Part shown: piece after piece, positions 1 through 5,957 of the stretch
How positions within the stretch are numbered: the stretch's first letter is position 1
Layout: every line of letters begins with the position of its first letter
Assembly (NCBI GenBank): GCA_045636245.1
Contig: JAZTXA010000125.1
Span: forward strand, 1 to 13,212
From: RGIG7213 sp045636245
Lineage (GTDB): Bacteria > Bacillota > Clostridia > Oscillospirales > CAG-272
Reading direction: 5' to 3'
DNA: 13,212 bases
Notes under the pieces: model-generated
What the model was told of the DNA's origin: nothing
The model's database searches: none
The model's input: only the letters and a program-made list of their open reading frames with translations
Made by a program: the position numbers and the translations under genes

Positions 1-108
1 ATAATTATGTCCTTCGGAAATGTGAACATCAATGTTCTGTACTTTGAGCCATTCTACAAGTGTATTCATCTGTTCATGCGTAGTACCTTTTTTCAGAACC
101 GCAATCAT
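1..108 (-). CDS. aroF: 3-deoxy-7-phosphoheptulonate (DAHP) synthase, AroF type, N-terminal fragment
   Basis: The reverse strand encodes the first 36 residues of a protein that leaves the window at position 1. It begins MIAVLKKGTTHEQMNTLVEW and continues into HISEGHNY. This matches the N-terminal ferredoxin-like regulatory domain of AroF-type DAHP synthases, whose usual form is MIVVLKPGAT..EQI..V..WL......HISEG. The enzyme condenses phosphoenolpyruvate with erythrose 4-phosphate, the first step of the shikimate pathway, in the cytosol. The start is fixed by an AAAGGAG ribosome binding site at 119-125, ten bases upstream of the ATG at 106-108. The catalytic barrel lies outside the window, so activity cannot be judged. 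A bare N-terminal domain protein is the alternative but is unlikely. Expression is probably controlled by the attenuator at 138-286. Confidence 0.82.
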   Translation of the reverse strand, partial: MIAVLKKGTTHEQMNTLVEWLKVQNIDVHISEGHNY

Positions 109-137
109 TTTATTAAATCTCCTTTGAAAAATTACGT

Positions 138-165
138 AAAAAACGGCACGAATTTTCTCGTGCCG
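138..165 (-). terminator. Intrinsic terminator in the aroF leader (attenuator)
   Basis: Read on the minus strand, CGGCACGA, a six-base loop and TCGTGCCG form a perfect 8-bp GC-rich hairpin (144-165). A run of six T follows (138-143). It stands between the leader ORF and the aroF start, so it would stop transcription before the gene. Its 5' arm is also the 3' arm of the alternative antiterminator (157-215), the defining feature of an attenuator. Confidence 0.85.
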
Positions 166-215
166 CTAAATTTCAAAAATTTTACACACAGGGCAAAAAA
201 ATTCAGCAACACAAA
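157..215 (-). promoter_or_regulatory. Predicted antiterminator hairpin of the aroF leader
   Basis: On the minus strand, UUUGUGUUGCUGAAUUUU (198-215) can pair with GAAAUUUAGCGGCACGAG (157-174) over 18 consecutive positions. Six of these are G-U pairs, and the loop is 23 bases. The 3' arm takes up the whole 5' arm of the terminator (158-165), so the two structures exclude each other. The 5' arm contains the leader stop codon UGA. A ribosome that finishes the leader would cover this arm and let the terminator form. One stalled at the Tyr codons about 30 bases earlier would leave it free and allow read-through. A separate 8-bp repeat, ACTATTAC/GTAATAGT, overlaps Tyr codons 12-14 and may be the upstream pausing or protector hairpin. 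Structures were found by eye and no energies were computed. Confidence 0.7.
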
Positions 216-286
216 GAACTATTACCGCTAAAGCAAGAGCAAAAGTAATAGTAAAAATATGTAACTGTGAAGCAAAACTTTTTCAT
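203..286 (-). CDS. Phe/Tyr-rich attenuation leader peptide for aroF
   Basis: A 27-codon ORF encodes MKKFCFTVTYFYYYFCSCF followed by SGNSSLCC and UGA. Five Phe codons (residues 4, 6, 11, 15, 19) and four Tyr codons (10, 12, 13, 14) make a third of the peptide aromatic, with TYFYYYF as the core. The ATG at 284-286 has a purine-rich GGAAGGGTG ribosome binding site upstream, with 8 bases between the GGG and the ATG. The ORF ends within the antiterminator's 5' arm and lies 95 bases before aroF. In known leader-peptide attenuators the codons match the end product of the controlled pathway, and Phe and Tyr are products of the pathway AroF starts. The role is inferred from composition and arrangement. 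No Trp codon is present. Confidence 0.75.
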   Translation of the reverse strand: MKKFCFTVTYFYYYFCSCFSGNSSLCC

Positions 287-314
287 TTTTTACACCCTTC
301 CATCGAAGTTGGAT

Positions 315-346
315 ATAATAATATCACAATTTATAATGGATAATAA
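315..346 (-). promoter_or_regulatory. Possible promoter of the aroF leader transcript
   Basis: Two overlapping minus-strand TATTAT hexamers (318-323 and 315-320) could serve as -10 boxes. The matching -35 boxes, TTATTA (341-346) and TTATCC (338-343), each share only three bases with TTGACA at 17-base spacing. Transcription would start about 20 bases before the leader ATG. The region is very AT-rich, so chance matches are likely. Confidence 0.35.
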
Positions 347-439
347 GAATTTTTTTTGTTATTTTGGTAAACTTTCAATATATTCTATGTTCCATCTCAA
401 AACATTTTACTTTTTTTGAATTTATTTTTTAGAAAAGTA

Positions 440-468
440 TTGACAAAAGGAAAGTTTTGTGGTAATAT
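440..468 (+). promoter_or_regulatory. Sigma-A promoter of tRNA-Lys
   Basis: A perfect TTGACA (440-445) and TAATAT (463-468) are separated by 17 bases, starting transcription near 475, about 17 bases before the mature tRNA. A consensus -35 with optimal spacing fits a strongly expressed stable-RNA gene. Confidence 0.85.
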
Positions 469-491
469 AAACAACGTTGTGAAAACAACTC

Positions 492-567
492 GTTCCATTA
501 GCTCAGAAGGTAGAGCACTTGACTTTTAATCAAGATGTCCGGAGTTCGACTCTCCGATGGATCACCA
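492..567 (+). tRNA. trnK: tRNA-Lys (anticodon UUU)
   Basis: This is a complete 76-base tRNA with an encoded CCA end (565-567). The D arm is GCTC/GAGC with a GG-containing loop. The anticodon stem CTTGA/TCAAG encloses the loop CTTTTAA with anticodon TTT. The T stem CGGAG/CTCCG encloses TTCGACT. The acceptor stem pairs G492-C563, T494-A561, C495-G560, C496-G559, A497-T558 and T498-A557, with one T493/T562 mismatch at the second pair. It reads AAA and AAG lysine codons. It stands alone with its own promoter and terminator. Confidence 0.96.
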
Positions 568-611
568 AAAAAGATAACATCCGAATTTTTCAGTTCGGAT
601 GTTATCTTTTT
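568..611 (+). terminator. Intrinsic terminator of tRNA-Lys
   Basis: A 17-bp perfect inverted repeat, AAAAGATAACATCCGAA (569-585) and its complement (594-610), encloses an 8-base loop and ends in a T run. It directly follows the CCA end. The A run on the left arm would also let it work on the minus strand. Confidence 0.9.
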
Positions 612-757
612 ATCCAAACCGCAGGATTGGTATCGGTTCTGTGTCTTTTTTAACTAAATCCGCCTCTGCGAAATAGATCCAATGTGTGGATAAAATACGA
701 TCTCATCGTAATTAAATGCGGATTTTATTCCATCTCGCTTATGCGGGATTTCTTTTT
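612..757 (+). other. Hairpin-rich spacer ending in a terminator-like hairpin
   Basis: No ORF is evident. AACCG/CGGTT flank a small loop near 616-640. An 8-bp repeat AAATCCGC (656-663) and GCGGATTT (718-725) could close a domain holding two hairpins, ATCCA-atgtg-TGGAT and TACGAT-ctc-ATCGTA. A third hairpin, ATCTCGC-ttat-GCGGGAT (732-749, with one G-T pair), precedes a T-rich run (750-757) and looks like a weak terminator. I see no convincing promoter. The stretch could be a small RNA, a leader fragment or decayed sequence. It matches no riboswitch family I know. Confidence 0.3.
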
Positions 758-771
758 ATATATAATTATCA

Positions 772-800
772 TTGACAAACTACCTGTTTTATAATAGAAT
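772..800 (+). promoter_or_regulatory. Sigma-A promoter of the serine hydrolase gene
   Basis: TTGACA (772-777) and TAGAAT (795-800) are separated by 17 bases. Transcription would start near 807, about 20 bases before the ATG, leaving room for the AAGGAG ribosome binding site at 815-820. Confidence 0.82.
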
Positions 801-827
801 GTAGCTAAACATTTAAGGAGAAACGAT

Positions 828-1946
828 ATGAAACTTATAAATGAGAAAAAAATAAAAGAAAATATTGAAAAGAGGATAAATTCCGATATCGAAAAAAATC
901 TTGTGGGAGGCGCCTGCGTTCTTGTAAAGCAAAACGGGCGCACTGTTTACGAAAACGCTTTCGGAGTTAAAGACCATAATACAAATGAGCCGCTTAAAAC
1001 AGACGCTGTTTTCAGGCTTGCATCAATGACAAAGCCTGTGACAGCCGTAGCGATTCTTATACAGGTATCACGCGGACTTGTCGGACTTTACGATCCTATC
1101 GAAAAGTTTTTGCCATCTTATGTGGAAATGGATATAGGTAAGCTTGACGAAAACGGTAATATTGTAAGGGTAGGTAAGGCGAAAAACAAACTCAGGGTGA
1201 TACATTTTCTGACACATTCAAGCGGTGTCGGAACAATGGAGGTCGGTGACAAATATATTTCAACCATGCCAAAAGAAAAGTTTGCAACATTAAAGGATGT
1301 TGTTGATTACCATGCGGACTGTCCGCTTGCGTTTGAACCCTGTACAGCTCAGTATTACAGCCCGCTTGTGGGCTTCGATGTGCTTGCGAGAATCGTTGAA
1401 ATATCGTCGGGAATGTCATATGATAAATTCTTGGAAAAGGAAATTTTCGTACCTCTCGGTATGCACGAAACAACGTATGAGCCGTCGGATGCACTTTGTG
1501 AAAGAATGGTGTCAATTCATGACATATCAGACGGGAAAAGTGTTTCTGTTGACAGAAAACAAGGCTTAAGAAGATTTCATTTCAGCGGCGGCGCAGGTCT
1601 TGTGTCAACGATATACGATTATTCAAAATTCTCCGAAATGCTCTTAAACGGCGGTCTTATTCCCGCTGAGCTTATGTTTGCAATGTCACGTCCACAGCTT
1701 CCGTATCATATTATGCCGGGAAGTCAGATCTGGGGACTCGGTGTAAGGGTAATTACAGACGATGATTATAAGCTTCTTCCAAAGGGTTCGTTCGGCTGGA
1801 GCGGTGCGCACGGAACGCATTTCTGGGTAGATCCCGTAAATAAAATAACGGCTGTATATATGAAAAATTCAAGACATGACGGCGGTGCAGGCGCGGTTAC
1901 GGCAAACAATTTTGAAGAAGATGTAACAACATCTCTTGAAGATTAA
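828..1946 (+). CDS. Serine hydrolase, beta-lactamase/esterase fold (class C-like)
   Basis: This 372-residue protein belongs to the beta-lactamase-related serine hydrolase family (Pfam PF00144), which includes family VIII esterases and DD-peptidase relatives. The catalytic SxxK motif is SMTK at residues 66-69 (Ser66 nucleophile, Lys69 base) in the context RLASMTKPVTA. The second-motif Tyr is probably Tyr177 in YYSP. The motif has no Asn, as is common among esterase-like members. The third motif, normally KTG, is probably HGT at 328-330 within GWSGAHGTHFWVDP. No signal peptide or membrane segment is visible, so it is likely cytosolic. The start has AAGGAG seven bases upstream and a consensus promoter before that. 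The substrate is unknown, and the family alone does not indicate antibiotic resistance. It is a single-gene unit facing the minus-strand hydrolase operon. Confidence 0.88.
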   Translation: MKLINEKKIKENIEKRINSDIEKNLVGGACVLVKQNGRTVYENAFGVKDHNTNEPLKTDAVFRLASMTKPVTAVAILIQVSRGLVGLYDPIEKFLPSYVEMDIGKLDENGNIVRVGKAKNKLRVIHFLTHSSGVGTMEVGDKYISTMPKEKFATLKDVVDYHADCPLAFEPCTAQYYSPLVGFDVLARIVEISSGMSYDKFLEKEIFVPLGMHETTYEPSDALCERMVSIHDISDGKSVSVDRKQGLRRFHFSGGAGLVSTIYDYSKFSEMLLNGGLIPAELMFAMSRPQLPYHIMPGSQIWGLGVRVITDDDYKLLPKGSFGWSGAHGTHFWVDPVNKITAVYMKNSRHDGGAGAVTANNFEEDVTTSLED

Positions 1947-1955
1947 ATAGTAAAT

Positions 1956-2005
1956 AAAAACGCTGTAAGCTTTATCGTATAAAGATAAACTTACAGCGTT
2001 TTTTT
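1956..2005. terminator. Bidirectional terminator between convergent genes
   Basis: CGCTGTAAG (1961-1969) and TTTATC (1971-1976) pair with GATAAA (1984-1989) and CTTACAGCG (1990-1998), with one bulged C. A run of A precedes the left arm and seven T follow the right. It can therefore end both the plus-strand serine hydrolase and the minus-strand operon that stops at 2013. Confidence 0.9.
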
Positions 2006-2012
2006 ATGCTGT

Positions 2013-3113
2013 TTATTTTGAAAATTCCGAAAGCATATTTTTAAGTGTGTTGCAAAATTCTAAAGGTTCGTCGTATTGCGGGGAGTGACCGCAGCCGTCT
2101 ATAAGCGTAAAGTCTTTTTCGGGTGCTGATATGTAATTGAAGTAGTCTTCTGAATATTTAACAGGTGTTATCCAATCCTCGGAACCCGAAATGAAACCCA
2201 CAGGCACTTGATATTCCTCACCGTAATCACGCACGTCTGCTTCCTGAATATAATCGAACAACTGTTGATTAAGCCCTATGAAATCTTCAAGATTTCCCAA
2301 TTGTTTTATAAACCAACGTAAGTCGTTAAATCCCATATACGGCGAAACGATACCTTCCCAAATTGAACTTGTTTCTTTCGGGGCGTGATGATATTTACTG
2401 ACGTAGACACGAAGGTTCATCGCATTTACTAAAGACATATCCTCGGAATATTGCCTGTATGCTTCCTCTAAATCTGACGTATCATCACCGTTGGCATTTG
2501 CAGTTTCAAGAGCGTGTTTATAGCTGTAAATTTCACTTTCAATATTCACAAACTGACCGACGCCGATATAAGCCAAAACTTTTTCGGGATGCTCCAAAGT
2601 GTATTTACTGCCAAGCATAGTTCCGTATGAATGACCTGCAATTATTACTTTATCTGTATTGAAACGTTCAGTTAAATAATTTACCAATTCATCAAGGTCT
2701 GAAAGCGCTGTTTCGAACGATACACTTTCGTTATTCCGATGTTCATTATAATTTCGGTAATATGTGCGCCCGCATCCTCGCTGATCCCAGTTCACTATTG
2801 TATATTCATCTGTCAGGTGCTTTTGAAATATATAATTCACAAACGCATCAGGGCTTGCAGGCCCTCCGTGAAGCCATATTATAATGGGATTTTCGGTGTT
2901 TTCACCGCGTATCAATAAATATTGTTCCTGATTCCCGAGTGTAACATATATACCTTCATCAACACCGTTTGGCGTATTAATGCGGTAGGAAAGATATGTA
3001 ACAAGACGTGAGGCGCAAATAAGCATCACAATGGCAACAATTGTCGAAAGAAAAGAAATTCCCGCCCGCTTTAATATTTTTTTTGGGTGTATTTTCTTTT
3101 TTACAAAGCTCAT
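2013..3113 (-). CDS. Membrane-anchored alpha/beta hydrolase, prolyl-aminopeptidase-like
   Basis: Counted from the chosen start, the protein has 366 residues. A basic N-terminus is followed by one hydrophobic helix (about 18-42), placing the catalytic domain outside the cytoplasmic membrane. HGGP (82-85) is the oxyanion-loop motif. NWDQRGCGRT is close to the DQRGxGxS signature of proline iminopeptidases. GHSYG holds the nucleophile Ser162. Asp313 (in GSEDWITP) and His343 (in GCGHSP) complete the triad. It may act on small N-blocked or proline-bearing peptides or esters, but the substrate is not readable from sequence. The ATG at 3111-3113 is preferred because AAAGGA sits at the right distance and the upstream gene ends two bases earlier. 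An in-frame ATG at 3140 would overlap that gene and has no ribosome binding site. Confidence 0.85.
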   Translation of the reverse strand: MSFVKKKIHPKKILKRAGISFLSTIVAIVMLICASRLVTYLSYRINTPNGVDEGIYVTLGNQEQYLLIRGENTENPIIIWLHGGPASPDAFVNYIFQKHLTDEYTIVNWDQRGCGRTYYRNYNEHRNNESVSFETALSDLDELVNYLTERFNTDKVIIAGHSYGTMLGSKYTLEHPEKVLAYIGVGQFVNIESEIYSYKHALETANANGDDTSDLEEAYRQYSEDMSLVNAMNLRVYVSKYHHAPKETSSIWEGIVSPYMGFNDLRWFIKQLGNLEDFIGLNQQLFDYIQEADVRDYGEEYQVPVGFISGSEDWITPVKYSEDYFNYISAPEKDFTLIDGCGHSPQYDEPLEFCNTLKNMLSEFSK

Positions 3114-3115
3114 TT

Positions 3116-3964
3116 TTAATCCTTTAAAATATCCTCCCATTTTATGCCGTTATGGGAAAATATCTTTTTTACCTCCTCTGTAGTGATGTTATCCGTTGGA
3201 TTTGATTCGTTTACGATGATTGCGATTCCATCGGCTGAATATAGTTTAGTGGTAAGGGAAGTTGAAATTTCAGATGACACAAACGCAATACCGCCGTTTT
3301 GGCCTGCGGATGTGATACATTCCTCTGTGTGCGATGTCTGAAGCTCTATCTGAAGATTTTTATTTACAAGATTCATATATGCTTTTGCCAACCTGTCAAC
3401 GATGGGGTATGAAGAATACGAGCAGTACAAAGTAAGCACTCCGCGGGGCATGGAGCTTATATAGAACGTACCTTCGGAAAAAGTGATGTATCTGTTTTTG
3501 CTTATTATGTGCTGACCGTCTTTTGAGAAAATATATCTTATAAAATCAAGTCCGCCGTCGCTTATCTTGTTTTCGTCATATGCAAGGTTGAGGGGATGAT
3601 AAAGCTCATACTTATCGTTTTTGATGTTCTCGTAAGTTGGTGCAAAACCGTTTATTTTCAGTGCTTTTACTTCATCTGTAAGCTGTGAAGAGGAAATATA
3701 TCCGACAGCTGAAATGTCTGATATAACAGCATTTTTCATGTCATTTTGTGAAGTGACCGATGTTGAATTGCCGAAGCTTACAACTTGCTCTCCGTTCTCG
3801 TTTAAAGATATAAAATCACCTGCGGAGAGAAATGAACCGTATAACCCCGATGCTTCTGTGTAAGAAAAACGGTGTACGGTGCTTTTTTTATCGAATTTTT
3901 CAGCACATGACGGTAAAAGTAAAATGCATATGATAAGTTGTATTGAAAGTAATTTTTTAAGCAT
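3116..3964 (-). CDS. PstS-like substrate-binding lipoprotein with halves in swapped order
   Basis: This is a 282-residue lipoprotein. The signal peptide ends in the lipobox LPSC with Cys20 as the lipidated residue, anchoring it outside the membrane. Residues about 32-165 resemble the C-terminal half of phosphate-binding PstS proteins, with AVGYISSSQL, VKALKINGFAPTYENIK and DFIRYIFSKDGQHII. Residues about 174-282 resemble the N-terminal half, with ADGIAIIVNESNPTDNITTE and KKIFSHNGIKWEDI. The order is thus C-half then N-half. Ligand-binding motifs are degenerate: the usual GSGTR region reads EASGLYGSF, and the first-strand SGS-type loop reads CSYSSYP. It may therefore not bind phosphate. No pst permease genes adjoin it. 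It is first in an operon with the hydrolase, two bases apart. AGGTGA precedes the ATG. Confidence 0.75.
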   Translation of the reverse strand: MLKKLLSIQLIICILLLPSCAEKFDKKSTVHRFSYTEASGLYGSFLSAGDFISLNENGEQVVSFGNSTSVTSQNDMKNAVISDISAVGYISSSQLTDEVKALKINGFAPTYENIKNDKYELYHPLNLAYDENKISDGGLDFIRYIFSKDGQHIISKNRYITFSEGTFYISSMPRGVLTLYCSYSSYPIVDRLAKAYMNLVNKNLQIELQTSHTEECITSAGQNGGIAFVSSEISTSLTTKLYSADGIAIIVNESNPTDNITTEEVKKIFSHNGIKWEDILKD

Positions 3965-4020
3965 ATCTCACCTTTGATAAAATTGGTAATTAAGTAATTA
4001 AAATACACATTAAACAATGT

Positions 4021-4050
4021 ATTCTATCATATAAATAATGAACAAGTCAA
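4021..4050 (-). promoter_or_regulatory. Promoter of the lipoprotein-hydrolase operon
   Basis: On the minus strand, TTGACT (4045-4050) and TAGAAT (4021-4026) are separated by 18 bases. This is a good sigma-A match about 57 bases before the lipoprotein ATG. Confidence 0.65.
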
Positions 4051-4066
4051 GAATTTTAAAGCGATG

Positions 4067-4074
4067 CATATAAT
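4067..4074 (+). promoter_or_regulatory. Candidate promoter of the peptidoglycan-binding operon, possibly sporulation-type
   Basis: CATATAAT (4067-4074) lies 28 bases before the first ATG of the operon. It contains TATAAT but has no TTGACA-like box at normal spacing. It also differs at only one base from the sigma-E -10 consensus CATACAnT, with just a poor -35 match. Sigma-A with a weak -35 is the alternative. Confidence 0.3.
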
Positions 4075-4102
4075 AAAATGAAAAACTTTCGAAGGAGGAA
4101 AT

Positions 4103-4528
4103 ATGACAAACAATACAAACTTCGGGTATCTTGGCGTAACTGTGACTACGGCGATCGATGCAATTCCCATTGAAGGTGCAACCGTTACCGTGTCGCGCTT
4201 TGAAAATGGTACGGATGTACCTGTTAAGATACTTACCACCAATTCAGACGGGAAAACTGACATTATTATACTTCCTACACCGCCGAGAGAAAATTCCCTG
4301 ACTCCGAACCCAACAGGCCCTTCATATTCCGTGTATAATGTGCGTGTTGACAAGGAAGGATTTTATACGCAAAACAGTCTGAATGTGCCGATATTTACAG
4401 GTATAACATCTATACAGCCGATGAGGCTGATACCTTTTGTATACGGTCAGTTTGAAAACGGTCAAAACGAAAGGATACCATATTCGGAACTTACCAACGA
4501 AAACCAAACGGGCGAAAATTTACAGTAA
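4103..4528 (+). CDS. Beta-sandwich (carboxypeptidase regulatory-like) protein, first gene of the peptidoglycan-binding operon
   Basis: This 141-residue protein has a single recognisable region (about 8-105). A Leu-Gly-Val-Thr-Val strand, a PIEGATVTV turn, TTNSDGKTDII and YNVRVDKEGFY are typical of the transthyretin/carboxypeptidase-regulatory-like or Cna-B fold. These domains are structural or adhesive rather than catalytic. Residues after about 115 are Asn/Glu/Gln-rich and probably disordered. No signal peptide or sortase motif is present. An optimal AAGGAGG (4092-4098) precedes the ATG. The SpoIID-domain gene starts 13 bases after its stop, so it probably works with that protein, perhaps as a scaffold in a cell-wall or spore layer. 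The exact function is unknown. Confidence 0.75.
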   Translation: MTNNTNFGYLGVTVTTAIDAIPIEGATVTVSRFENGTDVPVKILTTNSDGKTDIIILPTPPRENSLTPNPTGPSYSVYNVRVDKEGFYTQNSLNVPIFTGITSIQPMRLIPFVYGQFENGQNERIPYSELTNENQTGENLQ

Positions 4529-4541
4529 GGCAGGTTGAAAA

Positions 4542-5957
4542 ATGGCAAATTTACCTTTTATTCCCGAATTTATTACGGTTCACCTTGGGCGGCCCGATGA
4601 GTATGCCGAAAATGTGACAGTGTCTTTCCCCGAATATATTAAAAATGTTGCTTCAAGCGAGCTTTATCCTACATGGCCCGAATCAGCCCTGAGAGCCAAC
4701 ATTTTGGCGCAGATATCGTATGCCTTAAACCGTGTGTACACGGAATACTACAGGGCAAGCGGATATGATTTTGACATTACTTCCTCGACCTCGGTAGATC
4801 AAAGCTTTGTCAGAGGCAGAGATATTTTCGAAAATGTCAGCCAGATCGTTGATGATATATTTAATAATTACATAGTAAGGCGCGGAAATGTTGAACCGCT
4901 GTTTGCATCATACTGCAACGGTACCACAACAACATGCGAGGGGCTTTCGCAGTGGGGAAGCGTTGACAGAGCAAATGAAGGACTTATTCCTTATGAGATA
5001 TTACAGTACTACTACGGCGAAAACATTGACCTCGTCCAGAATGCTCCCATTGACAATATAGAGCCGTCAAATCCGCTTAATCCTCTAAAACTCGGAAGCA
5101 TTGGTGAGGACGTAAGACAGGTACAGCTTAAGCTCAACAGAATCAGTAAAAACTATCCGTCTATACCGAAGATCGTTCCTGTTTCGGGCTTTTTTACGGA
5201 ATCAACGGAAAATGCCGTAAAGGAGTTTCAGCGTATATTTAACCTTACCGTCGACGGTATAGTGGGTAAAGCAACATGGTACAAAATACAGTTTCTCTAT
5301 AACGGCGTGAAAAGACTTAACGACCTTGCGGGCGAAGGGCTTGTTTACGAGGAAGTGAAAAAACAGTTTCCCGATACGCTCAGCCTCGGGGCTGAGGGCG
5401 ATTATGTTGCAATACTTCAATATTATTTACGTGTTATAGGCGACTATTACAATTCCGTTCCGATAATAGAGGTGACGAGAGTGTACGATGAGGCGACAAA
5501 AAATGCTGTCTCTGAATTTCAGTATATTTTTGGACTTGATCCCGACGGAATAACTGGTGAGCTTACGTGGGCAGCAATATTTGATGCATATTACGGTATT
5601 ATTCAAAGCTTGCCTGCTGATATAATTTCTTCGGCAACAGCCCCGTTCAGCGGAAATTACCTTGCTCTCGGTTCAAGCGGCGATGAGGTATCGCGTGTGC
5701 AGGAATATCTTAATGCCGTGGCAACGGTATATCCGTCCATTGTTCCGCCGCCTCAAACGGGTGTGTATGCATCACAGACCGAGGAGGCGGTAAGGGAATT
5801 TCAAAGGCTTTTCGACCTCACCGTGACAGGTATAATAGACCCGATAACGTGGGATGAACTGACAGAGCAGTACGTTTTAATAAGCGAAGGAAACTTGAGA
5901 AGTGAAGGACAGTTTGCAAATGAAGCATCAACAGATACAGAGGAGGGCACGGTATGA
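4542..5957 (+). CDS. SpoIID/LytB-domain protein with three peptidoglycan-binding repeats
   Basis: This is a 471-residue protein. Residues about 10-165 form a SpoIID/LytB-like domain, with VASSELYPTWPESALRANI where SpoIID has its active-site Glu (candidate Glu40). It also has YCNGTTTTCEGLSQWGS, containing Cys125, Cys132 and the SQWG signature. SpoIID is a lytic transglycosylase that cuts glycan strands lacking stem peptides during engulfment. Three PG_binding_1 repeats follow at about 184-249, 281-346 and 374-440, each with the pattern LxxGSxGxxVxxxQ...F...T..AVxEFQ...L..DGIxGxxTW. Unlike SpoIID it has no N-terminal membrane anchor or signal peptide, so it would act in the compartment where it is made or be exported in another way. 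The last four bases overlap the next gene as ATGA, indicating translational coupling. A role in the spore cortex or coat is inferred. Confidence 0.82.
   Translation: MANLPFIPEFITVHLGRPDEYAENVTVSFPEYIKNVASSELYPTWPESALRANILAQISYALNRVYTEYYRASGYDFDITSSTSVDQSFVRGRDIFENVSQIVDDIFNNYIVRRGNVEPLFASYCNGTTTTCEGLSQWGSVDRANEGLIPYEILQYYYGENIDLVQNAPIDNIEPSNPLNPLKLGSIGEDVRQVQLKLNRISKNYPSIPKIVPVSGFFTESTENAVKEFQRIFNLTVDGIVGKATWYKIQFLYNGVKRLNDLAGEGLVYEEVKKQFPDTLSLGAEGDYVAILQYYLRVIGDYYNSVPIIEVTRVYDEATKNAVSEFQYIFGLDPDGITGELTWAAIFDAYYGIIQSLPADIISSATAPFSGNYLALGSSGDEVSRVQEYLNAVATVYPSIVPPPQTGVYASQTEEAVREFQRLFDLTVTGIIDPITWDELTEQYVLISEGNLRSEGQFANEASTDTEEGTV

Noticed and set aside
7..231. Plus-strand open frame of 74 codons
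   Set aside because: It lies antisense to the aroF start and its leader. It has no ribosome binding site, and its product is of AT-rich, non-protein-like composition.
109..300. T-box riboswitch upstream of aroF
   Set aside because: No T-box core sequence or specifier-loop arrangement could be found. The leader peptide explains the terminator better.
3114..3140. Upstream ATG for the alpha/beta hydrolase
   Set aside because: It would overlap the preceding gene by 25 bases and lacks a ribosome binding site. The internal ATG at 3113 has AAAGGA at good spacing.
4043..4075. Sigma-K promoter upstream of the peptidoglycan-binding operon
   Set aside because: CATATAATA fits the CATAnnnTA -10, but there is no AC at the required 16-17 base spacing.
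5090..5865. DNA-level tandem repeats in the SpoIID-domain gene
   Set aside because: The repeats are protein-domain repeats (PG_binding_1) with diverged nucleotide sequence, not a recent DNA duplication. No CRISPR-like spacing is present.
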